Shown piece after piece: positions 23,924 through 32,699 of a stretch of DNA of 51,001 bases. The translations under genes were made by a program, and so were the position numbers. Position 1 is the stretch's first letter; every line of letters starts with the position of its first letter. The notes below the pieces were generated by a model, which ran no database searches, was not told the origin of the DNA, and saw only the letters and a list, made by a program, of their open reading frames with translations. The DNA comes from Thermoleophilaceae bacterium (GTDB lineage: Bacteria > Actinomycetota > Thermoleophilia > Solirubrobacterales > Thermoleophilaceae), in assembly GCA_036378175.1 (NCBI GenBank), contig DASUWY010000056.1:1-51001 (forward strand). Reading direction: 5' to 3'.

Positions 23924-24615
23924 GCGCGGGGAAGGTCCTGCTCTGGATCATCATCCCGTACGTGGCCATCGCGGTGTTCGTGGTGGGCCACTGGTGGCGC
24001 TACAGGCGCGACCAGTTCGCGTGGACGAGCCGCTCCACGCAGCTGCTCGACCGCAGCGTTCTGGGCTGGGCGAGCCCGGCGTTCCACTACGGCGCGCTGG
24101 CCGCCGTGGGCGGTCATTTCCTCGGACTGTGCGTGCCGCAGGCATGGACGGATGCGATCGGCATCACCGAGCACACCTATCGCTGGATCTCCGCGATAGC
24201 CGGCGGGGTCGCCGGCGCGGTGTCGCTGATCGGCTTCCTCGGCCTCGTCTACAGGCGGGCCACCAGCGACCGCGTGCGGCGCACCACCACGCGGATCGAC
24301 ATCTTCACCTACGGCCTGCTCACCATCCTCATCGTGCTCGGCTGCTACCTCACGTTCGTGTACAACCTGGGCACGCACGCGCCGTACAACTACCGCGACT
24401 CGATCTCGGTGTGGTGGCGCTCGATCTTCTACCTCAACCCCAAGGTCGGAGCCATCTCGGGAGCGCCGATCGTCTACCAGGTGCACGCGATCATCGCGTG
24501 GGCGTTCTGGGCCGCGTTCCCGTTCACGCGGCTCGTGCACGCGTGGAGCATCCCGCTGCAGTACATCGGCAGGCCGTACATCCTCTACCGCCGCCGCTTC
24601 CAACCCGTGCGGTGA
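23920..24615 (+). CDS. narI: Respiratory nitrate reductase gamma subunit NarI
   Basis: 231-residue membrane cytochrome b that oxidises menaquinol and feeds electrons to NarH. Five TM helices; haem-ligand His candidates are in VVGHWWRYRRDQF, FHYGALAAVGGHFLGL and the pair QVHAIIAWAFW / TRLVHAWSIP. The C-terminal QYIGRPYILYRRR is typical. The ATG at 23920 overlaps the narJ stop (ATGA). It completes a compact narGHJI operon with every junction overlapping. Confidence 0.97.
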   Translation: MSAGKVLLWIIIPYVAIAVFVVGHWWRYRRDQFAWTSRSTQLLDRSVLGWASPAFHYGALAAVGGHFLGLCVPQAWTDAIGITEHTYRWISAIAGGVAGAVSLIGFLGLVYRRATSDRVRRTTTRIDIFTYGLLTILIVLGCYLTFVYNLGTHAPYNYRDSISVWWRSIFYLNPKVGAISGAPIVYQVHAIIAWAFWAAFPFTRLVHAWSIPLQYIGRPYILYRRRFQPVR

Positions 24616-24685
24616 AGCACGGATGCCGAATGCGGCAAGACGCGGTTTCCAATCCGGCTGAGGTCGGGCACGATTCAGCGGCGAG

Positions 24686-25909
24686 ATGGACCAGGAAAGA
24701 AGCCGCTCGAATCCCGTAGCCCTCGGCCTGGCGCTGAGCGCGTTCACCGTCTGCTTCTTCGCCTGGAGCATGTTCGGGCCGCTCGGCCCCACGCTCCAGG
24801 ATCGCCTCGGGCTGTCCGACTTCCAGCTCGCGTTCGTGGTGGCCATCCCTGTCGTGCTCGGCTCTGTGATGCGGATCCCGCTCGGCATCCTCACCGACCG
24901 CTTCGGCGGACGGCTTGTGTTCACTGCGCTGATGGCCTACAGCGTGATCCCGCTCGTGCTGCTCGCGCTGCTCCACAAGTCCTTCGCGCAGGTGGTGGTG
25001 CTGGGCTTCCTGCTCGGAGTGACCGGAGCGTCGTTCGCCGTCGGTGTGCCGTTCGTCAACCGCTGGTACAGCGCGGAGCGTCAGGGGTTTGCGCTCGGGG
25101 TCTACGGGATGGGCATGGGCGGGACCGTGATCGCGGCGCTCACCGCGCCGAAGATCGCAAAGCACTGGAGCCTCGCGACGCCGTTCTGGATCGCGGCGGC
25201 GCTGATGGCAGCCATGACGGTCGTGTTCTGGCTGTTCGCGCGTGACGCTCCGCGCCCCGAAAGCGCGGGCCCGCGCGCCCGGATCTCGTTCACCGCGCCG
25301 CTCGAGGTCTTCAGGCGCAGCCCGCGCGCCTGGGCGCTCACGCTCTTCTACTTCCTCTCCTTCGGCGGCTTCGTGGCGATGTTCCTGTACCTGCCGAAGT
25401 TGCTCACCGGAGTGCACCACCTGTCGAAGACGGACGCCGGCTATCGCGCCGCGGGCTTCGCGCTGCTTGCGGTGGTGGCACGGCCGGTGGGCGGCTGGCT
25501 GTCCGACCGGATCGGCGCGGAGCGCGTGCTGCGCACCTGCTTCGTGGCCACCGCCGCGCTCGCCGTGGTCCTGGCGCTGACCTACAGGCACATGGTGCCG
25601 CTCACGATCGCGTGCCTGACCATCGCCGTGGCGCTCGGCCTGGGCACGGGCGCGGTGTTCCGGCTGGTGGCCGCCTGGTACCCGCAGGAGGTGGGGGCCG
25701 TGACCGGCGTGGTGGGCGCGGCGGGGGGCCTCGGCGGCTTCTTCCCGCCGCTCGTGATGGCACTCGTGAAGAGCATCACCGGGAGCTACGTGCTCGGGTT
25801 CATCCTGCTCGCGGCGGTGGCCGTGATCTGCCTGCTCGTGCTCGTGCGACTCGAGCCACGCCGCCCGCTGCCGCAGACGCAGCTCGCCGCGCCGGGCGCC
25901 ACGAATTAG
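24686..25909 (+). CDS. narK: NarK-type nitrate/nitrite transporter
   Basis: 407-residue, 12-TM MFS protein. The nitrate signature region FAVGVPFVNRWYSAERQGFA, then LGVYGMGMGGT, and a second glycine-rich signature AVTGVVGAAGGLGGFFPP identify the nitrate/nitrite porter group. It imports nitrate or exchanges it for nitrite produced by NarGHI. It lies 70 bases after narI on the same strand. The gap has no strong hairpin, so it may be co-transcribed with the reductase. Confidence 0.94.
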   Translation: MDQERSRSNPVALGLALSAFTVCFFAWSMFGPLGPTLQDRLGLSDFQLAFVVAIPVVLGSVMRIPLGILTDRFGGRLVFTALMAYSVIPLVLLALLHKSFAQVVVLGFLLGVTGASFAVGVPFVNRWYSAERQGFALGVYGMGMGGTVIAALTAPKIAKHWSLATPFWIAAALMAAMTVVFWLFARDAPRPESAGPRARISFTAPLEVFRRSPRAWALTLFYFLSFGGFVAMFLYLPKLLTGVHHLSKTDAGYRAAGFALLAVVARPVGGWLSDRIGAERVLRTCFVATAALAVVLALTYRHMVPLTIACLTIAVALGLGTGAVFRLVAAWYPQEVGAVTGVVGAAGGLGGFFPPLVMALVKSITGSYVLGFILLAAVAVICLLVLVRLEPRRPLPQTQLAAPGATN

Positions 25910-25991
25910 CGACTCTTTTGACGGCTCTTGTGACGCCCTTGGGCCGCCGCTCAGGTGCGCTTGAACCCTGCGCGCCAATCCGGAGCCATGA

Positions 25992-26082
25992 TGCCCGCGC
26001 TGCCACAACACCAGCACGTGGACTCGCCTGCGCGTGTCCCAGGTGTTCACGCTCTTCTTCATCCCGATCGCTCCCCGCTCGC
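25992..26082 (+). pseudogene. Fragment of a zinc-ribbon domain gene
   Basis: One frame in the gap between narK and the FG-GAP gene reads CPRCHNTSTWTRLRV, then QVFTLFFIPIAP. It matches the CxxC knuckle plus the (F/L)TLFFIP signature of small zinc-ribbon proteins. It is preceded immediately by a TGA (25989-25991), has no start codon in frame, and the second CxxC half is absent because the 3' part runs into the end of the FG-GAP gene. Best read as a truncated relic. The remainder of this 196-base gap shows only a short imperfect direct repeat (GACTCTTTTGACG / GGCTCTTGTGACG). Confidence 0.4.
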
Positions 26083-26105
26083 GCGGCCCCGCCACCCTTC
26101 GCCCG

Positions 26106-28691
26106 CTACTTGACGATCTTGAAGCTGAGCGTGCGCGACCTTGCGCTCGCCCCGGCGGAATCCCGTGCGGTCACCCTGAGCGTGTAGCTGCCCGGCTTGA
26201 GCCGCCTGCTCCGCGAGAACCTTCCCTGGAAGCGGACGCGGTTCGCGCCCACATGGCCGCTGAGCGTGAACTTGCCCGCCACGATCGTGCGCTTACAGCG
26301 CGGCCTCGTCCTGTTCTTGCCAGTGGGCTTCACGCACTTCCTGCCAACCCGCCGGCCGGGCACCCGGTGGCTGAAGGTGAAGGTGAGCCGCGCGGCTTCG
26401 TTGAGGGAGAACGAGAACGTGGTGCCGACGGGCCGCTTCTTCGCCCTGGCCTTGCTGATGCTCGGGAGCTTCGTTCCCTCGCGCCAGATCCTCGCGCTCT
26501 GCTTCAGCCCGGCAATCGCGGGCGCCGCGCGCGGCGCCACGGTGTAGCTCACGGACTGCGATGAGCTGATCCCGTCGCTGTCGCTCGAGCTGACGCTGAA
26601 CGAGTGGGCGCCCGGTGTGGCGGTGTCGATGGCGGCGCCGTTCGGCACGGTGCCGGCGCACGCGGTGATCGTCGCGCCCCCGGGCGGAGCGCAGGCGTAG
26701 GAGCCGGTCACCGCCTGGCCCTGGGTGTACGTGGCGCCGTTCGCCGGGCTCGTGATCGAGATGTCCGGCGGAACCGCAAACACGTAGGCGGCGCCGCGCT
26801 GACCGTTGCGGACGCCGGCTCCGATCACGGCCACGTTGCCGTCGATCCTCCCCTGGTTCGCGAACAGGTCGCCCGCCGCGCCGTCCGAGGAGGTCAGCTC
26901 CTGGGTCTGCGTCATGTCGGTCCACACAGCGCCGGGCCTCGCGTAGAGGTAGGCCGCGCCCTGGCTGGGGTTGGCGCCCACCTGATGAAGCGGCGAGGAG
27001 ACGATGGCGTTGCTTCCCCACACCGCCACCCAGAGGCCGAACTTGTCGTTGGTGGCTCCGTCGGACGGCGTGAGCTCCGCGGTCTGCGTCGTGGTCGGCG
27101 GCCAGCCGAACAACGGCTTCACGAACACATACGCGGCGCCGGAGTCCTGGAGCCCCACGAGGTGGTGGGGCGCGCCCACCACAACGGTGCCGCCGTCTAT
27201 TGCCACAGATGTGCCGAACAGGTCGTTTGCGGCGCCGTCCGAGGCGAGCAGCTTCGCGCTCTCGGTGCTCGCATCCCCCCAACCGGTGTCCGGTTTTTCA
27301 TACAGGTATACGGCGCCCTGACTCGAGTTTCGGCCGCTCGCACCGACCACGATCGTGTCGCCCGAGATCGCCACGGACACTCCGAGGAAATCGTTGTTTG
27401 CGGCGTCGGACGCGGTGAGCGCGGCCGTTTGCGTCATGTCCGTCCAGCCGGAAACCGGCTTGACGAACACATACGCCTCGCCCTTCCGCGAGATCTGAGT
27501 GTGCTGGCTTGGTCCGGCGACGATGGTGTCCCCCGAGATGCCGACTGCCGTGCCGAATCCCTCCGTGGCGGCGCCGTCAGAGGCCGTGAGCTTGGCGGTC
27601 TGCGTCATGCTCGTCCAGCCCGACGGTGGCTTGACGAAGACGTAAACGGCTCCCTTGGCGAGGGCGTTGCCCGGCGCGCCGGCCACGACCGCGTCGCCTG
27701 AGATGCCGAGCGAAAGGCCGAGCTGATCGTTCGCGCCGCCGTCCGACGCGGTGAGAACGGCGGTGAGGGTGGCGGCCGCCCAGCCGCCGGCCGGACGCAC
27801 GAACAGGTACACCTCGCCCTGCTGTGAGTGGCCGTTGACGGTGCGCCCCGGCGCGGAGACGGCGACGGTATCGCCCGAGATCGCAACCGCAGCACCGAAG
27901 AAATCACCCGGTGCGCCGGACGGGCCACTGAGCTCAACCTGCTGCACGAACGGGTCGACGCGGAGGGGGTACGGCGCGCCCCGGTCGTCCACCTTGATGG
28001 CGAGCCGGCCCGCGTGGAGCGTGAGCCACGAGCGCAGCAGCCGTCCCCTCGCGTCCGTGACGGTGAGCCCGCCGTAGCGCAGGCCGCCTCCCAGCAGCAG
28101 CGCCGAGCGGCCGTCGCGCTTCACCGGCTGACTCGAGGAGAGCCCCATCGCGAACGTGAGTGGACCCTGTCCACCAGACGGGCGGGCCGTTAGTTCGAAG
28201 CCCTGCTCGAGCCCGAGCGGCCCGTTCGCGTACCACTCGTCGAGACCGGGGCGCGAGTAATCGACCCGGTTGGCCACGGCGCGGGGGCCGACCCGCGCGA
28301 CCGGGCGGATAGCACCGGCGCGTCCATAGCCCACCAGGTCGAAGCGGCTGCGGCTGCGTTCGGACGAGACCGTCACGCCGGCTTTCGAGAAACGGATGCC
28401 GAGCCGCTGCTCGGGATTGTGCGCCTGCAGTTCGCGCACGCGGTAGGCAGGGCGCGCCCGTCCGAGCGCCGCGGACACGACACCCTGCGCGGCGGGCGGG
28501 ATCGGCTGACTCGACGAGCCTCCGGCGCGAGGGAGCGCGGATCGCCCCAAGCCGCCGGCGACCAACCAGGCCGCTACGCCGGCAGCCGACACCGCGAGCA
28601 TCGCGAGTACAGCAACGGCGGGCGCGAGTCGTGAACCTCGTGTCCGTCCTTGCAGCACCGTGGGCATGGGAGCCGCAAGCCGACGTGACAT
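26106..28691 (-). CDS. Exported FG-GAP beta-propeller protein with Ig-like and basic C-terminal domains
   Basis: 861 residues. An N-terminal TM/signal helix (about 22-47, LAPAVAVLAMLAVSAAGVAA) is followed by a lead-in domain to about residue 250. Seven consecutive FG-GAP repeats of 50-60 residues follow, each with (F/L)G..VAISGDT(V/I)(A/V)V.AP followed by GAVYVFVKP..GW. A cadherin/Ig-like domain (SITSPANGATYTQGQAV) comes next, and then an Arg/Lys-rich C-terminal domain ending RTLSFKIVK. Seven blades make a closed integrin-alpha-like propeller on the cell surface; ligand unknown. There is no sortase motif. Expressed on the opposite strand to narK, convergent. Confidence 0.88.
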   Translation of the reverse strand: MSRRLAAPMPTVLQGRTRGSRLAPAVAVLAMLAVSAAGVAAWLVAGGLGRSALPRAGGSSSQPIPPAAQGVVSAALGRARPAYRVRELQAHNPEQRLGIRFSKAGVTVSSERSRSRFDLVGYGRAGAIRPVARVGPRAVANRVDYSRPGLDEWYANGPLGLEQGFELTARPSGGQGPLTFAMGLSSSQPVKRDGRSALLLGGGLRYGGLTVTDARGRLLRSWLTLHAGRLAIKVDDRGAPYPLRVDPFVQQVELSGPSGAPGDFFGAAVAISGDTVAVSAPGRTVNGHSQQGEVYLFVRPAGGWAAATLTAVLTASDGGANDQLGLSLGISGDAVVAGAPGNALAKGAVYVFVKPPSGWTSMTQTAKLTASDGAATEGFGTAVGISGDTIVAGPSQHTQISRKGEAYVFVKPVSGWTDMTQTAALTASDAANNDFLGVSVAISGDTIVVGASGRNSSQGAVYLYEKPDTGWGDASTESAKLLASDGAANDLFGTSVAIDGGTVVVGAPHHLVGLQDSGAAYVFVKPLFGWPPTTTQTAELTPSDGATNDKFGLWVAVWGSNAIVSSPLHQVGANPSQGAAYLYARPGAVWTDMTQTQELTSSDGAAGDLFANQGRIDGNVAVIGAGVRNGQRGAAYVFAVPPDISITSPANGATYTQGQAVTGSYACAPPGGATITACAGTVPNGAAIDTATPGAHSFSVSSSDSDGISSSQSVSYTVAPRAAPAIAGLKQSARIWREGTKLPSISKARAKKRPVGTTFSFSLNEAARLTFTFSHRVPGRRVGRKCVKPTGKNRTRPRCKRTIVAGKFTLSGHVGANRVRFQGRFSRSRRLKPGSYTLRVTARDSAGASARSRTLSFKIVK

Positions 28692-28731
28692 TTGTTCGAG
28701 CGTAATCCCGAGCGTTTAGCGTTGCAAGTGC

Positions 28732-29529
28732 ATGGTGGCCCCGCCATTCGACCTCTCATCCCGCCACGCCCTGGTCACGGGCTGCGGCAGTTCCGAGGGG
28801 ATCGGCTTCGCGGCGGCGCGGCTGCTCGGGCGGCTCGGCGCTCGGGTGTCGATCACGTCGACCACCGAGCGGATCCACGAGCGGTGTGCCGAGCTGGGGG
28901 ACGCGGCGTTTGCGTTCGTCGCGGACCTGAGCGACCGTGAGCAGGCGCTCGCGCTCGTGGCCGCGGCGCGTGACGCGGAGGGCCCGATCGACATCGTCGT
29001 TAATGCGGCGGGGATGGTGCAGACGGGCGTGGAGCCGGCGGCCGAGGCGCCGTTCGCCGAGCTGCCGCTGCGGGTGCTCGAGCGCCAGCTCGACATCACG
29101 CTCAAGACCGCGTTTCACGTGACACAGGCGGTGCTGCCCGAGATGATCGAGCGGCGCCACGGCCGAGTGCTGATGGTGTCATCGGTCACCGGGCCGCTCG
29201 TCACGGCTCCGGGGTCGAGCGCCTACGCCACCGCAAAGGGTGCGATGGACGCGATGATGCGCGCGATCGCGATCGAGAACGGGCGCGCCGGGGTGACCGC
29301 CAACTCCGTGGCTCCGGGCTGGATCGCCACGGCCTCGTCGGAGCCTGATGAGCTCGAGGCCGGCAGGCACACGCCGGTCGGGCGGCCTGGCACTCCGGAC
29401 GAGGTGGCCGCGCTCATCGCCTTCCTCTGCTCGGACGAGGCGAGCTACGTGACGGGCCAGTCGATCGTGGTCGACGGCGGCAACGTGATCCAGGAGCCGC
29501 ACGGGATCGACCTCTACGGCGACGCGTAG
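28732..29529 (+). CDS. Short-chain dehydrogenase/reductase (SDR)
   Basis: 265-residue NAD(P)-dependent oxidoreductase of the classical SDR fold. Cofactor motif [10 protein letters not shown] (variant of TGxxxGIG), NAAGMV (NNAG-type), catalytic Ser in VSSVTGP and YATAK (YxxxK), and the C-terminal [12 protein letters not shown]. Substrate not predictable. It lies 9 bases upstream of the kinase-aminotransferase fusion on the same strand and is probably co-transcribed. It starts 40 bases from the divergent FG-GAP gene. Confidence 0.93.
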   Translation: MVAPPFDLSSRHALVTGCGSSEGIGFAAARLLGRLGARVSITSTTERIHERCAELGDAAFAFVADLSDREQALALVAAARDAEGPIDIVVNAAGMVQTGVEPAAEAPFAELPLRVLERQLDITLKTAFHVTQAVLPEMIERRHGRVLMVSSVTGPLVTAPGSSAYATAKGAMDAMMRAIAIENGRAGVTANSVAPGWIATASSEPDELEAGRHTPVGRPGTPDEVAALIAFLCSDEASYVTGQSIVVDGGNVIQEPHGIDLYGDA

Positions 29530-29538
29530 GATCGGCAC

Positions 29539-31776
29539 GTGAGCTCCGTCCTCGAGGCCACGCCGCCGCGCTTCAGCGCGACTGACGTGGCGCGCATCGC
29601 CGCCGAGCTCTTCGGAATCGAGGGGACGGCGACCAACCTTGGCAGCGAGCGCGACCAGACGTTCCTCGTGGAGGGCGCCGCCGATGCGGGCGTGATGAAG
29701 ATCTCCAACCTCGGCGAGGATCCCGCCACGCTCGACCTCGAGGCGGAGGCGATCCTGCACGTCGCGCGCGTGGATCCCGGCCTCCCGGTCGCGCGGCCAC
29801 GTGCCGTCTCGCAGGCGGAAGGGGCCGCGGCGTACCGCACCACCGTGGAAGGTGAAGACGGAAGGCACCTCGTGCGCCTGTTCGAGCGCCTCCAGGGACA
29901 CGACGGCGGGCCGGACCTGGCGGACGACGCCGTGCGCGACTACGGCGCGACGCACGCGCGGCTCAACCTCGCGCTCCGGAGCTTCTTCCACCCGGCCGCG
30001 GGCCGCGAGCTCCTGTGGGACCTCGCGCACGCGGCACGGCTGCGGCCGCTCACCGGCGCGATCGCCGACGGCCGGCGCCGCGGCCTCGTGGACTCGGTAC
30101 TCGACCGTTACGAAGCGCGAGTCGCGCCGCGCTGGCCACGGCTGCGCGCGCAGGTGGTGCACGGCGACCTCAACCTCGACAACCTGCTGCTCGACGGCGC
30201 CGGGCGGATCTCCGGGATCGTGGACTTCGGAGACGTCTCCCACACCGCTCAGGTGGGCGACTTCGCGATCGCGCTCGCCTCGATCATCCGCGGGCGCCCG
30301 CTCGATGACGTGTTCCGCGTGGCTCGCATCGCGATCGACGGGTACGCGTCGCGCGTGCCCTTCGAGCCGGAGGAGCTCGAGGTGCTCGGCGACCTCGTGG
30401 CCACGCGGCTCGCGGCGATCGTGGTGATCAGCGCGTGGCGTGTTGCTCGCTATCCGGAGAACGCGGAGTACATCCAGGCCTGGGACCACGACTCGTGGCG
30501 GCTACTCGAGCTGATCGGCGAGATCGGAGCAGACCGCTTCTCCCAGGAGCTGGGGGCGGCGCGCCCGCCGGTGGCGACCGACGCTCTTGCGCGGCGCCGG
30601 TGCCACGCGTCCGGCTCGCTGCTCACCCGCCTCACCTACGGCGAGCCGGTCCACGTCGCGCGCGGTGAGGGGGCGTGGCTGTTCGACGGCGATGGCCGCC
30701 GCCTGCTCGACGCGTACAACAACGTGCCCGTGGTCGGCCACTGCCATCCGCGCGTGACCGAGGCGGTGGTGCGTCAGACGCGCACGCTCAACACGCATGC
30801 GCGCTACCTCTACGAGCCGCTCGTCGAGCTGAGCGAGCGGCTGCTCGCCACGATGCCGGCCGAGGCCGGGCTCGACACCGTGATGCTCGTGAACTCCGGC
30901 AGCGAGGCGAACGAGATCGCCTGGCGCATCGCCACCGGAGTGACCGGACGCGGCGGCGCGATCGTCACGCGCCACGCCTACCACGGCGTCACGGCGGCGC
31001 TCGCCGAGCTCTCCCCGGAGGAGTGGCCGGACGGCTACGAGCCGCGGCATGTGGCGCGCATCGCGGTGGACGCTGGCGCGGGCGCGCTGGGCGACGCGGC
31101 CTCGGGGCTCGCGGACGGGTTGGCCGCAACCTTCATCGACGCCGGACTCACGAGCGACGGCATCCACCCGCCCAGCCGCGAGCGGCTCTCCGAGCTGGTG
31201 CAGGCGACGCATGACGCCGGCGGTCTCTTCGTGGCGGACGAGGTCCAGGTGGGCTACGGCCGCTCCGGCGAGCACCTCTGGGGCTTCGCGGCCCTTGGCG
31301 CGGCGCCGGACTTCGTCACCCTCGGCAAGCCGATGGGCAACGGCTACCCGGTGGCCGCGCTGATCACGAGGCGCGAGCTGGTGGACCAGTTTGCGTTCGC
31401 GCGGCGGGTGTTCAGCACGTTCGGGGGCAACCCGGTTGCAGCACAGGCGGCGCTGGCGGTGCTCGACACGGTCGAGGACGAGCGGCTCGTGGCGCACGCG
31501 GCGCGGGTGGGGGAGTTGCTCCGCACACGGCTTCAGGACCTGCGTGAGCGGCACCCGTCGATCGTGGAAGTTCGGGGGCTCGGCCTGCTCCTGGGCGTCG
31601 AGCTCGACGATCCGGACCGGGCCGGAGCCGTGGTGGATGCCATGCGCGCGGCGGGCGTTCTGATCGGGCGCACCGGCCCGCGGAACGACGTGCTGAAGAT
31701 CCGGCCGCCCCTCGTATTCGGGGATGAGCACGCGGAGATCCTCATCGGCGCGCTCGACATCGCTCTCTCCGAGTAA
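29539..31776 (+). CDS. Fusion: APH-type kinase plus class III PLP aminotransferase/phospholyase
   Basis: 745 residues. N-terminal half (about 1-330) is an aminoglycoside/hydroxylysine-kinase-like domain with catalytic loop HGDLNLDN (about 208) and DFGDV. C-terminal half (about 355-745) is a class III aminotransferase with NSGSEANE, the PLP aspartate in VADEVQVGYGR, and Schiff-base Lys597 in LGKPMGNGYP. The pairing mirrors hydroxylysine kinase plus phosphohydroxylysine or phosphoethanolamine phospho-lyase (AGXT2L group), so phosphorylation of an amino alcohol followed by phosphate elimination is likely (inference). The SDRs on both sides could process the resulting aldehyde. GTG start at 29539. 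Confidence 0.88.
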   Translation: MSSVLEATPPRFSATDVARIAAELFGIEGTATNLGSERDQTFLVEGAADAGVMKISNLGEDPATLDLEAEAILHVARVDPGLPVARPRAVSQAEGAAAYRTTVEGEDGRHLVRLFERLQGHDGGPDLADDAVRDYGATHARLNLALRSFFHPAAGRELLWDLAHAARLRPLTGAIADGRRRGLVDSVLDRYEARVAPRWPRLRAQVVHGDLNLDNLLLDGAGRISGIVDFGDVSHTAQVGDFAIALASIIRGRPLDDVFRVARIAIDGYASRVPFEPEELEVLGDLVATRLAAIVVISAWRVARYPENAEYIQAWDHDSWRLLELIGEIGADRFSQELGAARPPVATDALARRRCHASGSLLTRLTYGEPVHVARGEGAWLFDGDGRRLLDAYNNVPVVGHCHPRVTEAVVRQTRTLNTHARYLYEPLVELSERLLATMPAEAGLDTVMLVNSGSEANEIAWRIATGVTGRGGAIVTRHAYHGVTAALAELSPEEWPDGYEPRHVARIAVDAGAGALGDAASGLADGLAATFIDAGLTSDGIHPPSRERLSELVQATHDAGGLFVADEVQVGYGRSGEHLWGFAALGAAPDFVTLGKPMGNGYPVAALITRRELVDQFAFARRVFSTFGGNPVAAQAALAVLDTVEDERLVAHAARVGELLRTRLQDLRERHPSIVEVRGLGLLLGVELDDPDRAGAVVDAMRAAGVLIGRTGPRNDVLKIRPPLVFGDEHAEILIGALDIALSE

Positions 31777-31778
31777 GG

Positions 31779-31794
31779 TTGGCTGGCCAGCCAA
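31779..31794. promoter_or_regulatory. Perfect 16-bp palindrome TTGGCTGGCCAGCCAA
   Basis: Begins two bases after the aminotransferase stop and ends 17 bases before the next SDR start, just ahead of its AGGAGG. It may be an operator for the SDR gene or a small stem; there is no T-tract, so a terminator is less likely. The TTGGC...GCCAA arms resemble the operator at 40432. Confidence 0.6.
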
Positions 31795-31811
31795 GCAGGA
31801 GGATTTCTTAC

Positions 31812-32699
31812 ATGGCCAAGGAGCCGAGGTCGGTGAGTGGGAAGGTCGTCGCGATCACGGGCGGTGCCCGTGGGATCGGCAGGGCGACCGCGAAGGAGCT
31901 CGTGCGCGCCGGCGCCCGGGTGGCGATAGGCGACCTCGACGTCGAGCTCGCCCGCACGGCCGCGGAGGAGCTGGGCGGAGCCGTGAAGGCCTACGAGCTC
32001 GACGTGACGAGCCGCGACTCGTTCGCCCGCTTCCTCGACGGCGTGGAGGCCGACGTGGGGCCGCTCGACGTCCTGATCAACAACGCGGGGATCATGCCGC
32101 TCGGCGCCTTCCTCGAGGAGACCGACGCGAGCGCCCAGCGCCAGTTCGACATCAACGTGCACGGCACGATCTTCGGCATGAAGGAAGCGCTGCCGAGGAT
32201 GCTCGCGCGGCGCGGCGGGCACGTGGTGAACCTCGCATCCGTGGCCGGCAAGGGCGGCTTCCCGCATGCCGCCACCTACTGCGGCACCAAGCACGCGGTG
32301 ATCGGCATCTCGGAGGCCGTGCGCCACGAGGTGCGTGGCACGGGAATCGAGATCACCTGCATCCTGCCGGCGCTCGTGAACACGGAGCTCGGCTCCGGCG
32401 TGGAGGCCGGCCGCGCGGTGAAGAAGCTCGAGCCGGAGGAGGTGGCGGAGGCCATCGTGGACGCCTTGCGCTCGCCGCGCTTCGAGGTGTTCGTGCCGGC
32501 GTCCACCGGCACCATCAGCAAGGTGATGGCGCTCCTGCCGCGCCGCGGCCGCGAGGCGATCACGCACTGGCTGAAGGCGGACCAGATCCTCGTGCAGCGC
32601 GACGACTCCCGCCGCGCGGCTTACGAGCAGCGCGCCGCGAAGAGCGAGCCGGGGCAGGAGGCCGCCGAGGAGGAGAGCAAGCCGGAGCTCGTGTCCTAG
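31812..32699 (+). CDS. Short-chain dehydrogenase/reductase (SDR)
   Basis: 295 residues. Motifs TGGARGIG (cofactor), NNAGIMP, SVAGKGGFPHAATYCGTKHA (Ser and YxxxK) and a longer C-terminal tail rich in Glu/Lys (KSEPGQEAAEEESKPE). The ATG at 31812 is chosen because AGGAGG lies 9 bases upstream; an upstream TTG falls inside the palindrome. Classical SDR, substrate unknown. Its TAG stop is inside a CTAG shared with the stop of the convergent NhaA gene. Confidence 0.92.
   Translation: MAKEPRSVSGKVVAITGGARGIGRATAKELVRAGARVAIGDLDVELARTAAEELGGAVKAYELDVTSRDSFARFLDGVEADVGPLDVLINNAGIMPLGAFLEETDASAQRQFDINVHGTIFGMKEALPRMLARRGGHVVNLASVAGKGGFPHAATYCGTKHAVIGISEAVRHEVRGTGIEITCILPALVNTELGSGVEAGRAVKKLEPEEVAEAIVDALRSPRFEVFVPASTGTISKVMALLPRRGREAITHWLKADQILVQRDDSRRAAYEQRAAKSEPGQEAAEEESKPELVS

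Noticed and set aside
24616-24685. Terminator or separate promoter between narI and narK
   Set aside because: No stable hairpin or clear promoter elements can be seen in the 70 bases; left open.
25910-25935. Imperfect direct repeat GACTCTTTTGACG / GGCTCTTGTGACG
   Set aside because: Too short and isolated to call a repeat element.
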